In this document: piece by piece, positions 26,331 to 39,861 of the stretch | How the letters are laid out: every line of letters begins with the position of its first letter | How positions within the stretch are numbered: the first letter of the stretch is position 1 | NCBI GenBank assembly: GCA_021229015.1 | Contig: CM037777.1 | Coordinates: 53,790,857-53,854,856 of the forward strand | Direction of reading: 5' to 3' | Length of the DNA: 64,000 bases | DNA from: Solen grandis | Lineage: Eukaryota; Mollusca; Bivalvia; Adapedonta; Solenidae | Notes under the pieces: generated by a model | Databases searched by the model: none | Seen by the model: only the letters and a program-made list of their open reading frames with translations | Told to the model about the DNA's origin: nothing | Made by a program: the position numbers and the translations under genes

Positions 26331-26828
26331 TTAAAGTTTAAAATATGTTATTTTGCTTTCAAAAATTTCAACAAATTGATTAACTTCAGTTTCCTCAACA
26401 GCAATGTTGCTAAGATCATTCGAAAACATCAGTTGGTCAGTTTCCCTGAAGTTTCTACTGGAAACTTTTTTGCTTTTGATACTTTCTTTTTTTATTTTGA
26501 GGCCTATCTTCACTACACAATGATCAGAGATAAATGAACCAGGTTGACAGGAATGGACCTCAACGCCATTTACTATTTCTGTAATGAGTAGATCTAAGCA
26601 TTGACCAGCTATATGAGTAGAAAAGTCAACATGTTGCTCCAGTCCCATGGCGATCAGAAAGTTTTTGAAATCAGATACTGCATTGATGTCTTCATTTAAA
26701 TGTAGATTGAAGTCGCCCATGATCATTAGATTTGAATGTTTTGGCATACTTTTTTCCACGAAATCACAAAATTCAATAACAAACTGACTGTAAGTTGATG
26801 CTGACGGAGGCCTATAAAAACCAATCAC
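26331..26828 (-). pseudogene. LINE ORF, endonuclease C-terminal part
   Basis: Carries GFYRPPSAS, MGDFNLHLN (catalytic Asp/Asn), LDLLIT and FISDHCVV (catalytic Asp-His pair). This matches the second half of an APE-like LINE endonuclease. A frameshift separates it from the reverse-transcriptase frame. Confidence 0.8.
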
Positions 26829-26857
26829 ATGTAATGTGATATTCTTAAAATCAGTCG

Positions 26858-27406
26858 CTATATACTATATTCAAAGCTTTCCGTACATTTGCCCGCAATT
26901 TTTCTCATATTAATGGATGTTCTACATGACATTGCAATGCCGCCTCCTTTCTTGTGTTGTCTGTTCTCGACACTTAATTTATAACCATACTGGTTAAGAT
27001 CTGAAATTTCAGGCTGATGCTGTTTTTCATCGGAGAACCATGTCTCTGTAAGCAATGCAAAATCTATTTTCTCATCTCGTAGGTATTGTCCAACCACAGC
27101 ATCTTTGTTGACAACAGGTCTGCAGTTCAAAGTAATGCAGTGTATTTGTTCGCTCAACTGTTTTAATGTGTTGCATTTTTTTTTTGATAGACAAGGTTTT
27201 GAAAATTTGCCCCTACAGGTTTCGATATAAGTTTTGTCCCCCCCCCCCCCCACCCCACGTTTACCTCTTTGCCTTTTCATGGACTGAGAAATGTTCAACA
27301 TATTTATGGTATAATTAACACTTTGGTCTGGCAGGTATAATCCCCTATTGTGTGTAACCCTTTCTACTATAGCCAGTAATTGATCACTATTGTATCTGTA
27401 TTTCAC
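26858..27406 (-). pseudogene. LINE ORF, endonuclease N-terminal part
   Basis: 182 codons. The first half is low-complexity (RGKRGVGGGGDK, from a C-run at 27239-27251). The second half has a divergent opening LNCRPVVNKD (usually LNARSLRNK), then DFALLTETWF with the catalytic Glu of the endonuclease. The frame breaks at about 26860-26830 before the GFYRPP block. Confidence 0.75.
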
Positions 27407-27879
27407 ACATAGACAATTATCTACCTAATCGCTATTGTGACTGTATTTCACGTGTGAATGATTTTCTGCCTGGTACATATTTGATACACTATTATGTACA
27501 AAACTATCAAAATTTTCATTTAATAAAGTCAAGATTTGTAATTGTTTAGAAAAATGTAAACACCTCTTTTTTGAATTTTCGCCCACAGGGCTTTATCAAA
27601 AACCATGAAGAAGTACAAAAGCACTACATTATTGCATTATTGTTTTAAGTCAAAATGCAATAAAGATTACGCCATATTGTTTTTGTGATTTAACCTTGCT
27701 CCTTGTATGGAGCTTTTACAGTGAAATGTAAACAATCAGAGATATTCTTTGGATATTCATGTCCACGAACATAAAATTATAGCCCAATCATCAAGCAAAA
27801 AATCCAAAAATATCTAATGCAAAAGAGAGCACAAAAAACACGTCTGCCTCATACGGCGACAAGTGTGTCGGTCCGTGCT

Positions 27880-28139
27880 TCACAGGAGCACCATTGCAAA
27901 CACTATCATTGCTACAAGACTAAAAGCAGACGATAATCTTGATGTGCCGCCGGTACACCTACTTCCGGTCTCATCGACTGCTTCGTATGCGTCCTTGTCG
28001 TCAGGTGAACCTGCCCAAGAACCGCACTTTGGGAAGCGTCGTGGAATTGGTGGCAAGTCATCTGTATCCCCAACCTGAAGGAAAAGCCCCATTCCGATGT
28101 CGGAGTGGAATTCTATATGGCAGTGGAGGAACCAGAAAC
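27880..28139 (-). CDS. Laccase exon 11: fourth copper block, C-terminal tail, stop
   Basis: Begins [18 protein letters not shown]. His595, Cys596 (type 1 electron-transfer Cys), His597 and His601 are ligands and Met606 is axial. After FPKCGSW comes a polar linker, then a hydrophobic tail ([13 protein letters not shown]) ending directly at TGA 27882-27880. Such a tail without cytosolic residues fits a GPI-attachment signal. Confidence 0.95.
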
Positions 28140-31100
28140 CTGGAATTACGTGTTCTTATTTTAAAGTAAGAACAACATGAATTGATTTCATTCCACAATA
28201 ATGGTTAAAGGCCCTACTTATACATTGATGTAAAAGTCAAAAGGTTTTTTACGAAGAATGGGAAACATATATGCACAACATATAGCACTACTGTATTTAA
28301 ACAATAGGAAAGAAAATAAAATAGCACATACACAGATATCATATTTTGTCAAAGATTTTTGAATGACTTGAATTATTTAGATCAGAATATTAAAACTATA
28401 GATATGGATGAAATGTTTTTTTTTAATCGAAACATGTCTTTGACCACGCCTTTAACACATTTATCTTCTTGTCATTAGCGTTGTTAAGGAGAGTCATATT
28501 ATTGATGGCAACGATGGTTTGGTGATTCATTCAGTTATCTGTCTGTCAACATAGCCGATATGAATATTAATTCTCTACCTCATGAATATTCATGTAAATT
28601 TACGACATGGTGCGTATTAAGTTTCTAAAATTGAAAGATTATAAGAAACAATGGATTTTTCTTTGCCGTGCAGACTGTGTAGAGTCTGGGCTGTATAAGC
28701 AGACACAGGAGAAGTGTTATCTGATCAGGGCGTAAAAAGGCGTAAATATAAGATAACGGGTTAAATAAATACGTCTCAGTGAACTAGCTGCTTGCTAGCC
28801 TATTTTTATATTAAATGTGTTTAAGCTTAGGAATTAATTACTGATAAATACAAAAATTGATGTTTACTGCCTTTATAAAGGTAGAACTCTTTGCCATGTT
28901 ATATTTTGCTCATGTTTTAATGGCACTGGTAATAAAATAAAACATTTCTGAGGCAAAGTGGACGATATAATTAATAACATAAAGGACAATGATATATGTA
29001 TAAACAATAAATAGGTACCATGTTGCCATAAAAGTGTCCGCATATTAAACTGAGGTTTGGGGACTAGTCAATATCTATTAAAAAACAAAAAACGAATAAA
29101 AACAAACAAACAAACAAACAAAAACTAAGGCATATCCGTAACACCACCAGTTTAAAACAGAAGTGTTTAGTGTGTTTAAACAAATGATGAAAATTGCATG
29201 AAAACTCAAACCATAGTCGCACGCGCTGAATACCAACCTGGATTATCGGCAATGATCCGCACGATTGTGTATCCACCATCAGGCACAGTAACTGTATCCT
29301 TGGCAACGGCGTGAGTTAAGTTTCTCTCAAGTAATCCTGCATCATCTAAACTCTTGATTTCTTCCAATGATGTAGAGTCATTCAACTATTAGTAAAACAA
29401 ACGTTAACTTTAAGAATCCAATCCAGCAATCAGAGGATGTCCTAGTATTCCCTTCGTTAGATATAACAATATGATATATTAATTAATCTACTTCATATCT
29501 AATTCGTACTGAATAAATTTCAGAATTTGTTGTGTCTTTCTCTCAATGTCCCCCTATATATGTGTGATTTTTAAATGATTTTTCTATTCTTATATCAAAC
29601 GTTTTTTTTTTATTATTTAAAACAACTTGACGAAAAGCGATATCGCTCATGGAAAAAAATCCCGTTGGCCCTTATGTTCCAATATCTGGAGTATGTGTAT
29701 GTGTAAATCGTAAACATGTGATTTCTCAAATACAACCTTTTATATCTCGCTGTTCTATATTTTATTTTAATGTCATATTAATTGAAATGATGATAAACTA
29801 GAAACTAGAGTCCCGCCTACACAGCTCACCATATATTGTCCTTTCCATATATGATGAAACTCCTTCTTATTTTTTGGTACCAAATCCCTTTGCTGCAAAC
29901 TTTTTAGACGGCTTATTTCAGCGTTGTTCGTGAATGTGCGTAATTGGACAAAAACGCCTGACATCAAAATAGTATGATGTGATCAAAGGGGACATACAGA
30001 GGGACAGTTTTATTTCAGCCTGAGAATCCATCTTTAGCATGTTAAAGTTATAATGCGGACACTTCCTTGGCGTCCTAATTGTTACCATTACCTCTAAGCT
30101 ACGTTCCTGTGGCTATTTAACATCGTCTCAAGGTGACGAACATTTCAAAATGCATCGCTGAATGACAAAATAATGAACCAGATACAAACATTAGACCCAG
30201 TTTTAACCTTTATGTGCGACTTTGATCTTTACGCTATGGACCTAGGATTTGTACCTAGGACGGTAACACTTAAAGGAATAACAAGTTTATAAACAATTTC
30301 AAGAGACGTTCTAGAGTTCACGTAAGATTTGCTTGCAATTCTGTCCTTTGATTGAAAGCTTTGCTTAAAAAGTTTTGTAATAAGAGTTATTCCAGATTTT
30401 ATAAAGGTTTTCTGACGGGACTCTGGATTTATATCAAAACTGGATTATCACAGCATTGCCAGTAATCCCCTACTCGAAATTCTATAGTGTTGATTTTAGT
30501 GTCGCTGCATTAGTATTTCATTCATATAGCATCGTCCAGCTAAGTATAGGTTGAAGAAGACCGATATCCGAGAATTTCCTCACACGATAGGTCTGAGTGA
30601 CCCTACTGGGACTTACTGAGTGAATTAAGTGTAGTAAATAATAATTGTTATGTATAAGACACTTACCTTTTCCATCCCAACAACGTAGAAGCTATAACCA
30701 TGCAAATGCATTGGATGATTTGCATTGAAAGTAACGCCTTCGTCTATGAACACAAACTCTACATCTGCGCCGAGGGGCACCTTCACACTGTACACGCATG
30801 CGCAAAACTCATCGGAGCAATTTTTTCCAGCCATGGTCTCGGGGTTGCAAAACATATCCTAGAATAATGAATATATTATTATGAACAGCAACAATACCAT
30901 GAAATGTTATTTTTTAACGACAATTTAGAGTGGATTCTTTTAGAAAATGGATTTTAGGTAAGTAGTTTTCTGTTAAGAGAGCGTTTGCGAGGTTTAACAA
31001 TAAATATGCCATATTATCAGTATACATACATGCGTGACAAAAAATTACGTTGCCCTTCTGTAAAACACAACCTTCTCTGTGATAACTTAGCTTGTGAGAA

Positions 31101-34100
31101 ACCAAACGTGTCTGCAATGCCTTCACCGCCATATTATTAATTTTAACCCTTTCCCTCATAGAGGAAACCATGAAAAGACCTATGCGAACAACATAAAACC
31201 AGATCTGCCTGCGAGTAACTCGCAGGCTGATCAGGTTTTATGCTATTCGCTGCTCCTCAGTGGTCTGGAAATGAGGACTTTATAATTAAATTTGGTAAGG
31301 TTTAACTGTGGTTTTCTGCAGATCAGGCTTTATGTGGTACCTACTGAATGCGTCAAAATGAGTCTATATGAGGGAAAGGGTTAAGCTATATTGGCTATTA
31401 TTTGTCAAACTTAGAGTAATAAACATAGCCTGCTTAAAATCCTGACGCTTGCGCTTAATTTTGTTTCGATCTGTACGGAGCAATAACTCCAGATCAACAA
31501 CAAGTAGTATCTGTACGGCCAACTGTTTAATCGTTTTCTAAAATGAATTACTGAAGTTGCCAGAATGTAGATTAATGTCGTTTCTTTGATGAATTACAAT
31601 TTCCAACGCAGATCTCGCACAGATCTCTGCCACAATGAGTTGAAGTATAGCTGAGTTTCAGCTTAATCACATGTAATCAAAAGCGTGACCTTTAATACAG
31701 ACCATGGTCACGTGGTAACTTATTGTGAAAACAATCAACTGTTCTGGAGTTAAGATAAATCATAGGCTCTACAGGCGCGTACAATCAAACTTGGCCATGA
31801 CACAATGGACACTTGATACTTAGTAAGTAGAAATATTTTTCCAAGTTTGGTAACAATTGTCCCATACATACGGATTTAAGAGTTTAAAAAATTGCTAAAG
31901 AAGAAGTAAAACTATTTATTCTACTCACTTTGTCTAAGTCTTTCAACTGTGTCAGGGGCGGGGATGGAGGCAGGAGGGTGGTGATGTGATTGATCTGGGG
32001 CATGTACAGATGTTTGGGCCGGGCCACAGCCGATATCGGGTAGTAGGCAGCGTCATGGAACAGGAAGTTATCGATTTTGTTGAAGTCCATTGCTAGATAG
32101 AACTTCCGGTCTGGAGTTGCGTTGAACTGTGGCATCATCCCCCCCGGAAGTCTATTGACAAGGTCAGCAACTTGAATGAGATTTTCTGTCCCTGCCTTGT
32201 TCCATGGGTTAAGTTTCTGCAACAAGTCAGTTTTTAAGTATGTAAGTCATTTTTCAAGAAAATTTGTATTTCTTAAAACTAACCATTTTTAGACGACAGC
32301 TTACTGCCGTCTTTAGAGACTAGAAATGCTTACCAGGCATCGCTGACCTTGCTAATTTGCATATTTTCCATGACAAGTTTAACTGTACCTCTCCGCGCTT
32401 AGTGAGGATCCACGCAATGTGATTCTGCACTTACGAATACGGTTGGAATACGTTACGCAGACCTTTTATTCATAACCGTAGCCGCTTTTCATGTGCTGTT
32501 GTTTGTAAACGTGTTATTTTGTTCTGTAAACATACATTTTAAGCGTGAACAATATATCCGTGACACTTATAAATCAGAACAGCAACCCATTTTACATACT
32601 TGATGATCTACTTCTGTAAAAAGAAAAAAAGTAGCGCATCGAATGTCTGTAATTAACCTAAAGTAGTTCACGCGTAAATTTGCATGAAAGCGAGTTAGGT
32701 TCTCCCGAAGCATTTCTTTACTTTGAAATAGAGACAAACATTCAAGTATCTAAAGCATGAGTACCCTGTCAAGTTCTATACCTAAGTAACAGTAGATAGT
32801 GTTTATAAATCGGGTCCTAGGGAATGACCTACTTCTGAAGTTCATACAGTCAGGTTCATGAACCTAATTCCGGATTGTTTTGTAACAAACAGAGTGCAAA
32901 TTCAATTGTCTTACTACCGACTATAGTTGCAGGAGAGTGTGTAAAGTTTTTGCGTCATATGGCTTTTGCCTCTGTTGTATCAATCACAGCTTTTTTTCCC
33001 TGTTAATCCGGCTGCCGTCTCTCAGCGCATTGAGCGCTTTGATTATACATTGTGTATATGTTTTTTCCATGGGGAAAGTTGTAATTTAGCATCCAAATAT
33101 TTTTATATCATTATTATCATAAAAACAACTAAAACATCATCAACAAAATCAAAACAGGAAAAACAAATATTAAAATATTAACATGTATTTTGAAAAATAT
33201 TGGTGAACTTTTTTTTTTTTTTTTTAAGGATAAATGGATAAAAACAGTGTTTATGTTTTTAATATATAGGGTACATGCATTCTCTTCTTTTCTTTGCTGT
33301 AATTACTAATCAAACATGAAATTTCTATAGTCTTTATACACTTGTTTTGATATCCATATATAATGTATTTGATATATAGTATATATCTATATTATGTATA
33401 GGGCCGCCATGGCCGAGCGGTTACAGTCGTGGACTACAAATATCTCAGCCCTTCACCGCTGTGGGTTCGGATCCCGGTAGGGACTTCGGATTTTTCATGT
33501 GAGGGAGCCTTCCAGCTGGCTTGCGGTAGGTCGGTGGTTCTACCCGGGTACCTCTGTTGTCTCGTGGTCTTCCCCCACCTGTAATTAGCTTGACGTCGCT
33601 ATATGATTGAAATACTATCGCAGCGACGGTAAATCCCAATACAACAACAACAAAATATAAGGTTGTGTATTTTTTTTAAATAAGGGAGGTTACTCTGAGT
33701 TACAAATTTCCGTATGTTTCATGTTTATTCCCCTTCTCTGGTATGTTTTAGTGGGCCAGTTCTAAGGTCGCCCTAAACGGGGCTTAAATTCACAACGTTT
33801 TACGTCATACCAAAAGTAATCAGTCGAGGTAAATTTAATGTTACCACGTCGTAGGCATGTACCTTATTATACTATACCCCGTCAAAATATCCTGAACCGA
33901 CCGGTTAGTTAATTACGACTGCACAGCAAGGAGAAACCTGAGATTCATTATTTGATCATTTATCTAATTATACACGAAGGCTTTAAAAACGTCTCATGTA
34001 CATGTACCAAACATCGATTTTTCACGTCATTTTCCTTTTTCTTTCACGGAGAATCAATAATCTCATTTGATAAGTTGGCCATTAAACATGCACAACTCTA

Positions 34101-37100
34101 TTGGTAAATATGCCTCATTACAATTCTTAGTAATCTAAAAAACAACAAATAAATATCCTACATTTATACATGGTAAGGCGTTTTTAAAGTCACTGAGTAT
34201 ATTTATTTGTTTATTTTTAAAATATACACTGTATTTGTGATTTTCTCGATCGGGGATAGAACCCGCGACCTCTTTTTAACCATTCGACTAATGGTGATAG
34301 TCTTATGCACTTATACGGAAAAATAATGATCATAGTCTTAAAAGAATGCCAGTTTATAAGGTTGATGGCTTGATTTTGATCATAGACAGAACTCACTCGT
34401 CAGCAGTTTTTTTTATATTTTTTTTTGTTTTCGGCGTAGCTGTACAAAACTGAGTTTGACCTACAACTTCAACCAATCAAATGTTGGTATGCAAATGAAG
34501 CCAGAGTAAATGTAATGCTATCATTGGCTTGTATAGTTTATTTTTAGGATATTTAGGATATTCCAATTCAAAATGGGAGTTTCAGGTTGTATATATCGTT
34601 CTGCTTGATATAACAGATAACACAGTAATGAACATTTAACACTTTCATATCAATTTAGGGATGCTGCTTTGGCAATATGATTTAAAGCAACTAAATCTAA
34701 ATAAGAAGCATGCGTATGTCTATTTTTAGACCACAATTTCCCCTTATTTGTAAAAGTGAACTTGGCCTTTAGGGGAGGTAACTACTGTGGAGAAGTTGTG
34801 CAGTTTATCAGTTGATTTGGAAACAATAACCGGATATACGCGATATACGCGATTTATGATCTTTCGGTTTCGCTTGGTTACATATGAATTGTCTTTACTT
34901 AAAAAAATCAGCAAGTGTATAATATTTAATGGAAGTTGGTAGATTAGCCTTTTTTTAAGTTTGTAAATTAAATCCGTTTTGTTAACAGCCTTCACAATGC
35001 TTCCCATAATCTAGGTATTTATAAACATTTTTGCTAACGTTTCCAACTTTATAATAGTTTTATTCTGTTTTACATGTTACAATTGACAATCATTTAGCTA
35101 TGCCGAATATCTTTTTTAAAGGTATATCTTGTTTATTTCAACATTCTGTTAATAGCTATGTTTAAGGGCAAATAAAATAACACTCAAGTAGTAAACAAGG
35201 TAACCACATTATTTGCATGTTTGAGAAAATAAGATAATATGAAATAACTTTTATCTCACAGGGTTTTAAAGACAACAACATGGATGTATTTTTTTCCAGA
35301 TATGGTAATAACGTTGTCATAGTAACGACCTACCTTTCCCTTTCGATCAGCATCCTCCCACGTAATTGTTCCCACGGGATCCTCGTCCGGAGCTCCGTCA
35401 TAGCGTAAAATGGCAACCTGAACAACGTAATAGAAGAAACAATATCTTTAAAAAAGTATTTGGCATTGTGGAATTATCACATGGGAATAATGAACATTGA
35501 AATATATTAAACCGACTGGTCAAGTAATTAGAAGTACACGAACACGTGATTTGACATTTTCGTAAATTAAAATGGCATACATCAAAGTTACAACAACACT
35601 CAGTCTGTATAATAAGATTATGAGTCTAATTAAACGTAAATGAGTGCGTGACTATAATGTTAAATCTGTAATCGATATAAATTTGCAAATACACGCTATA
35701 TAATTCAGCTGATGTTTAGTATGATCGCTTAGGTTGATCATTGGGCAGGTGTTACCTTAATCAACATATCAAGTTTACGCAGGATTTGAAATAAAGAAAT
35801 AATGAACATGATGCATCAAAGACCTATTACTGATGAATCACTTATACAATGTCCGGGCTTTCTAACATTAAGAATAAAAATGACAGCAACAAGAACTTAA
35901 AAAGGGCTACTTCCTTTTGTTTGATAAAATTATTTCTACCTGTTTTGCTTGTTTGACTCCACAGTCCGCCAGACCGCGAACTCGAACCCAGTAGTTTCCG
36001 ACAGGCATGGAGGCATTCAGAACGAAGTCGAACCTCTCTCCGGCGAAAATGTTGAAGGACTCAACATCAACCTTTTCAAAGGCGTTGCCATCTGACGCAA
36101 TCATTGTCAGGGTGTGGTTGTCTATGGAAACCTGCAACAGGGTTGTTTTGGTCATAATGACGTCCACGGTTGGATATCAAGATACTTTTGATGTGTTCAA
36201 GAATTCTTTACTGTACACGCACTTTGGATATGGACTGCTTCTTATCACACTTTACATCATGAATATGCGTGTACAAACTCATGACCTAATGAAAATCAGT
36301 TTACTGAACTTTGAAGTTGTTTGAAACAAAGGAAATGTATTTGCCACGCAGACTGGATAGAATCTGAGCTATGATATTGTTAAAGCAAACGGAGGAAACT
36401 CTGGCCAGACAGTCTGTTTGCAAAGGCGACAACACGCGTCTGTCAGAGGATGAGGGTTATTCATTTTTTTGTGTAGCTGTCTTACGGTCTTACCTCACTT
36501 TTGACCTATTTACGGATGATGACGCAAGATAAGACTAAAATGAATATTCAAAATATTTTCATTGGTAGAAAATACCTATTCTTAATGAAAAAGGTTAAGC
36601 ACAAGTGTTTGTCGAGATGACAACTAGCTGAGACATATGCTTTGTACTCAAGGAATATTAATACAATTTTCTGACTGAATTACAGTTTCTTTGATGATCA
36701 TATAATTGTTTTATCAAAATAACTATCTTAGATGCCCATTGAGACCTGTTTCGGAGGAACGTTATAATCATCTACAGATTATCATGGGTCTGTTTTACCG
36801 TCTCCATATGACTAAAAGAAGTTATAAATAGGGCGCTTTATTATAATCTCCGCCGATTTCGGTGGTGGGCATTCTCCATTACTTAAATCCCCATTTACGC
36901 CGAATATCTTCTTTAAAGATATTTCTTGTTTCTTGTTGTTACATGTTGTACACAAGGGTTAGACTGCACTGTAGACTGACTTATCATTCCTTTTGAAAGC
37001 ACATTCAGAATGAAGAGCAATGGTTAATTCCTGGTATGTTACTCGATGATTAGACGTTATTAATAGCGCTGCTAGGCTGTGGGCACTTTTTTTCCTTCAA

Positions 37101-39821
37101 ATACTCACATTGAAAATACTTAAAATATTTGTAAGCAAAGGTTAGGCAATGATTAACTATAACTTCTAAAGTGACTGCCCTTACCCGACGCGCAATGTTT
37201 TGTTCTCTAGACCGAGTCATTACATGGCTTGTTTTCATCATCATTTCTTTCTTTTTTTTCTTTTTGCATAAATAGTTACTTGACACTTTCTATGCATATT
37301 ATTAAATGTTATTTATTAATTTATTATTGTTCACACTACACAAGTGTTAAACATTATTATGCATGTAGAATAATTTTCATATGTTTGGAATTTACTGTAG
37401 GAAGCCAGATAGAAATGTCTACCTGTACTTGTTATGTATAACAAACAAGGGTTCGAAATACAAGAAGACAGTTTATACCGGTGTCATTGGTTAAGAGACT
37501 ATTTTAAACTAATGGATATGTGTTGGTTTGCAGTTGTTTGCATCGTTGCTGTGGCAGTATTTCAGTTAGTACAAGTGGAGGAGAACCCGAGAGCAGAAAG
37601 GCACCCGAGTAGGACCACTGACCTACTTGTACAGACAAGTACCAAGCTGGATGATCTTTCAGTATCTGTAATTAAATTATCAGTTTGCATTATAATACGA
37701 AACGAATACAACACAACGTCTTCCTCATTAAGGTTAAAGGTCGCACAAAGAATTTGTTTTATTATACATATTCGTTTGAAGCAATTATGCAAACTCTCTC
37801 CAATATGTCCCAATAAACCTGTTTATAGTATGGAAACAGCGTACTGGTGTCGATATTATCTTAACCAAACACTAAAAATGCCGCTGCACTGCCTCTCAGA
37901 TATATGTGTTAGATAGTACTCTTCACACATCAATCAGATTGTTAAAGGTATACGTACAAATAGGTCGTGGCCCGCAACGTATTAATACGAAGGACCGTTC
38001 GCTGGTATGTTAATTTATTACATTGAAGTTAGTTAAAGGGCGGTGTGAAAAAATGCAATAGAAATGACTGAATTGAAGTTATAGTTAATAGTTCAGTCGG
38101 AGTCCCAATCAAATAGTGTATCAAACATGTACATAGATTGAAGTTATTTAAACCGAATTCAAGATATGTGCGAATGGGAATTTTGCATTAGGGACAGAAA
38201 CTGTAAATCAAATGTTTTTTTTTCTTGTTAGTATTATAGAAATAAATAAATGAAAATGTAAAAGTGATCTGACCAATATCATTATAGGTATCAAATTAAT
38301 TCAGTTAAGGGTACAATGCACGTTAGTACATAGCAGGTTGATCGTGCGCGCGCGCGCGCGTGTGTGTGTGCTGCACCCAGCATGTACCTGTATTGGACAG
38401 TTCAGGATGCCGTTGCTGATGGTACGGAACCTGTAACGCGTGCCCTGTGTCACGTGATATACTTCCACAGGTGTGTAGGACGTCGTGTTGTCAGTATTGT
38501 CGAAAAACTCCTGAAGGACACCCTTTCCTGTAATCATTAAATTGATTCATTGGAATAAAATGGGTTTCAAATACGGCAAAGCATTATACATGTATTTCTA
38601 GCCAAGCTTTCTAAATACTGTGATTTTTTTCGAGAAGCGATTGCCCGGGCATCTTGTACCCCCAAGGTATACACCAAGTCTAAGCTCGAACTCTTTTGCT
38701 CATAGATAGCGTTCAAAGACAAACAATGGGATATTATGATTAGCTTAAGAAGAAGAAGAAGAAGTAGAAACGCGCTCTCGTTTAAGCGGGCACCTCGGTT
38801 TTACGAGCATTTCATTGTCTCCGTCGGTCTCGGGTATAACATCGTAGAATACCCCAGAGCACATGTGTTTTAAACATGAACACTCTATTTGACTAAAAAT
38901 GAAACGCGATTGATATTCAAGAATAGACGCATTTCTTTTTTTATCAGCCAATAAAATTGCGCGTAAAAAATGTCTGTTACTGGACTTAGTCATTGGGTGT
39001 CTGTCATTAGTGTAAAAATACGAAACGAGTGTGTTAAAATATTATGTATAAACAGATGTCTGTGCATACTAGCATTGACCTACTTCTTAATTGAATCCTA
39101 TTTTTACAAGCAAAATATGTACTTACAGCAGGATTTAGGATTTTTTTTTGGAAAAGAGAATTCAATGGTACCGTTTGTTGGTGTTTAGATTGTTCAAAAC
39201 ACGTGATAAGTGGTCCATAGTAAACTTTTTATAATTATTTCACGAGATGTGAATATTATTTTACATTGTTTAAATAGTGTGGTTAAACACCGCATCATTG
39301 CGATACATCACTGGGGATTTAAACCCAGTACCTTTACCTGGCCATACCAGGTGGTATGTGATGTCATTTTAAGCTGTAGCAAGCAGCATCTTTTCCTCGA
39401 TTTGGAGAAGTATCTTATTTTTTTATCAGTTTTAATGGGATATAGTGTACACGATGTGGAAAAGTGTCCTACACGAAGGCCCTAATTATTCTTTTGTCAG
39501 GTGTGCAGTATTTCCTGATATTCGGGAAAACATTACTAGTGATATGATTTACACGATATTTCACAACATTTCTCGAACTCTGAAGTTTTTAAGGATCCAG
39601 GGTAATTTTAGCCTGGAAGAGTTGTATGTAAAAACAATGCAACACTAGCTTTAAAGTTGGTTGTTCATAAGTCGTCATTTCATTTGAGCTTTTATTAACG
39701 TATTTAATTAATATAAATGAGATGACAACGAATGTCATAATCATTTTATCAAATGACATTATCGACTTACATCGTTTTATTAGATCCGCATACAATGCCT
39801 TTATCGCCTTTATAGCTATAG

Positions 39822-39861
<40 letters not shown>

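Larger units (their letters stand above)
24650..27406 (-). mobile_element. CR1/L2-like LINE with endonuclease and reverse transcriptase, frameshifted
   Basis: Four frames in order on the minus strand make one ORF2. 27406-26858 is the start of an APE-type endonuclease (FALLTETWFSDE). 26828-26331 is the rest of the endonuclease (GFYRPP, MGDFNLHL, SDHCVV). 26136-25459 is the reverse-transcriptase fingers ([18 protein letters not shown]). 25462-24650 is the palm (AIDLSAAFDTVDH motif A, PQGSCLGP motif B, GFADDH motif C) and thumb. The 25459/25462 join is a single-base shift near [11 protein letters not shown]. The thumb ends at QRIQNMC without the usual remainder, so the 3' end is truncated. Catalytic residues are kept, implying a fairly young insertion. 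Confidence 0.88.

Noticed and set aside
26250..26537. Plus-strand frame opposite the LINE endonuclease
   Set aside because: Shadow of the minus-strand element. It carries no motif.
29804..30424. Possible MITE with AGAGTCCCG..CGGGACTCT ends
   Set aside because: The inverted match is only 9 bases, no target duplication is clear and no second copy was found.
37434..37916. 160-codon plus-strand frame in the laccase gene
   Set aside because: It overlaps a degenerate SINE fragment inside an intron. No recognised domain.
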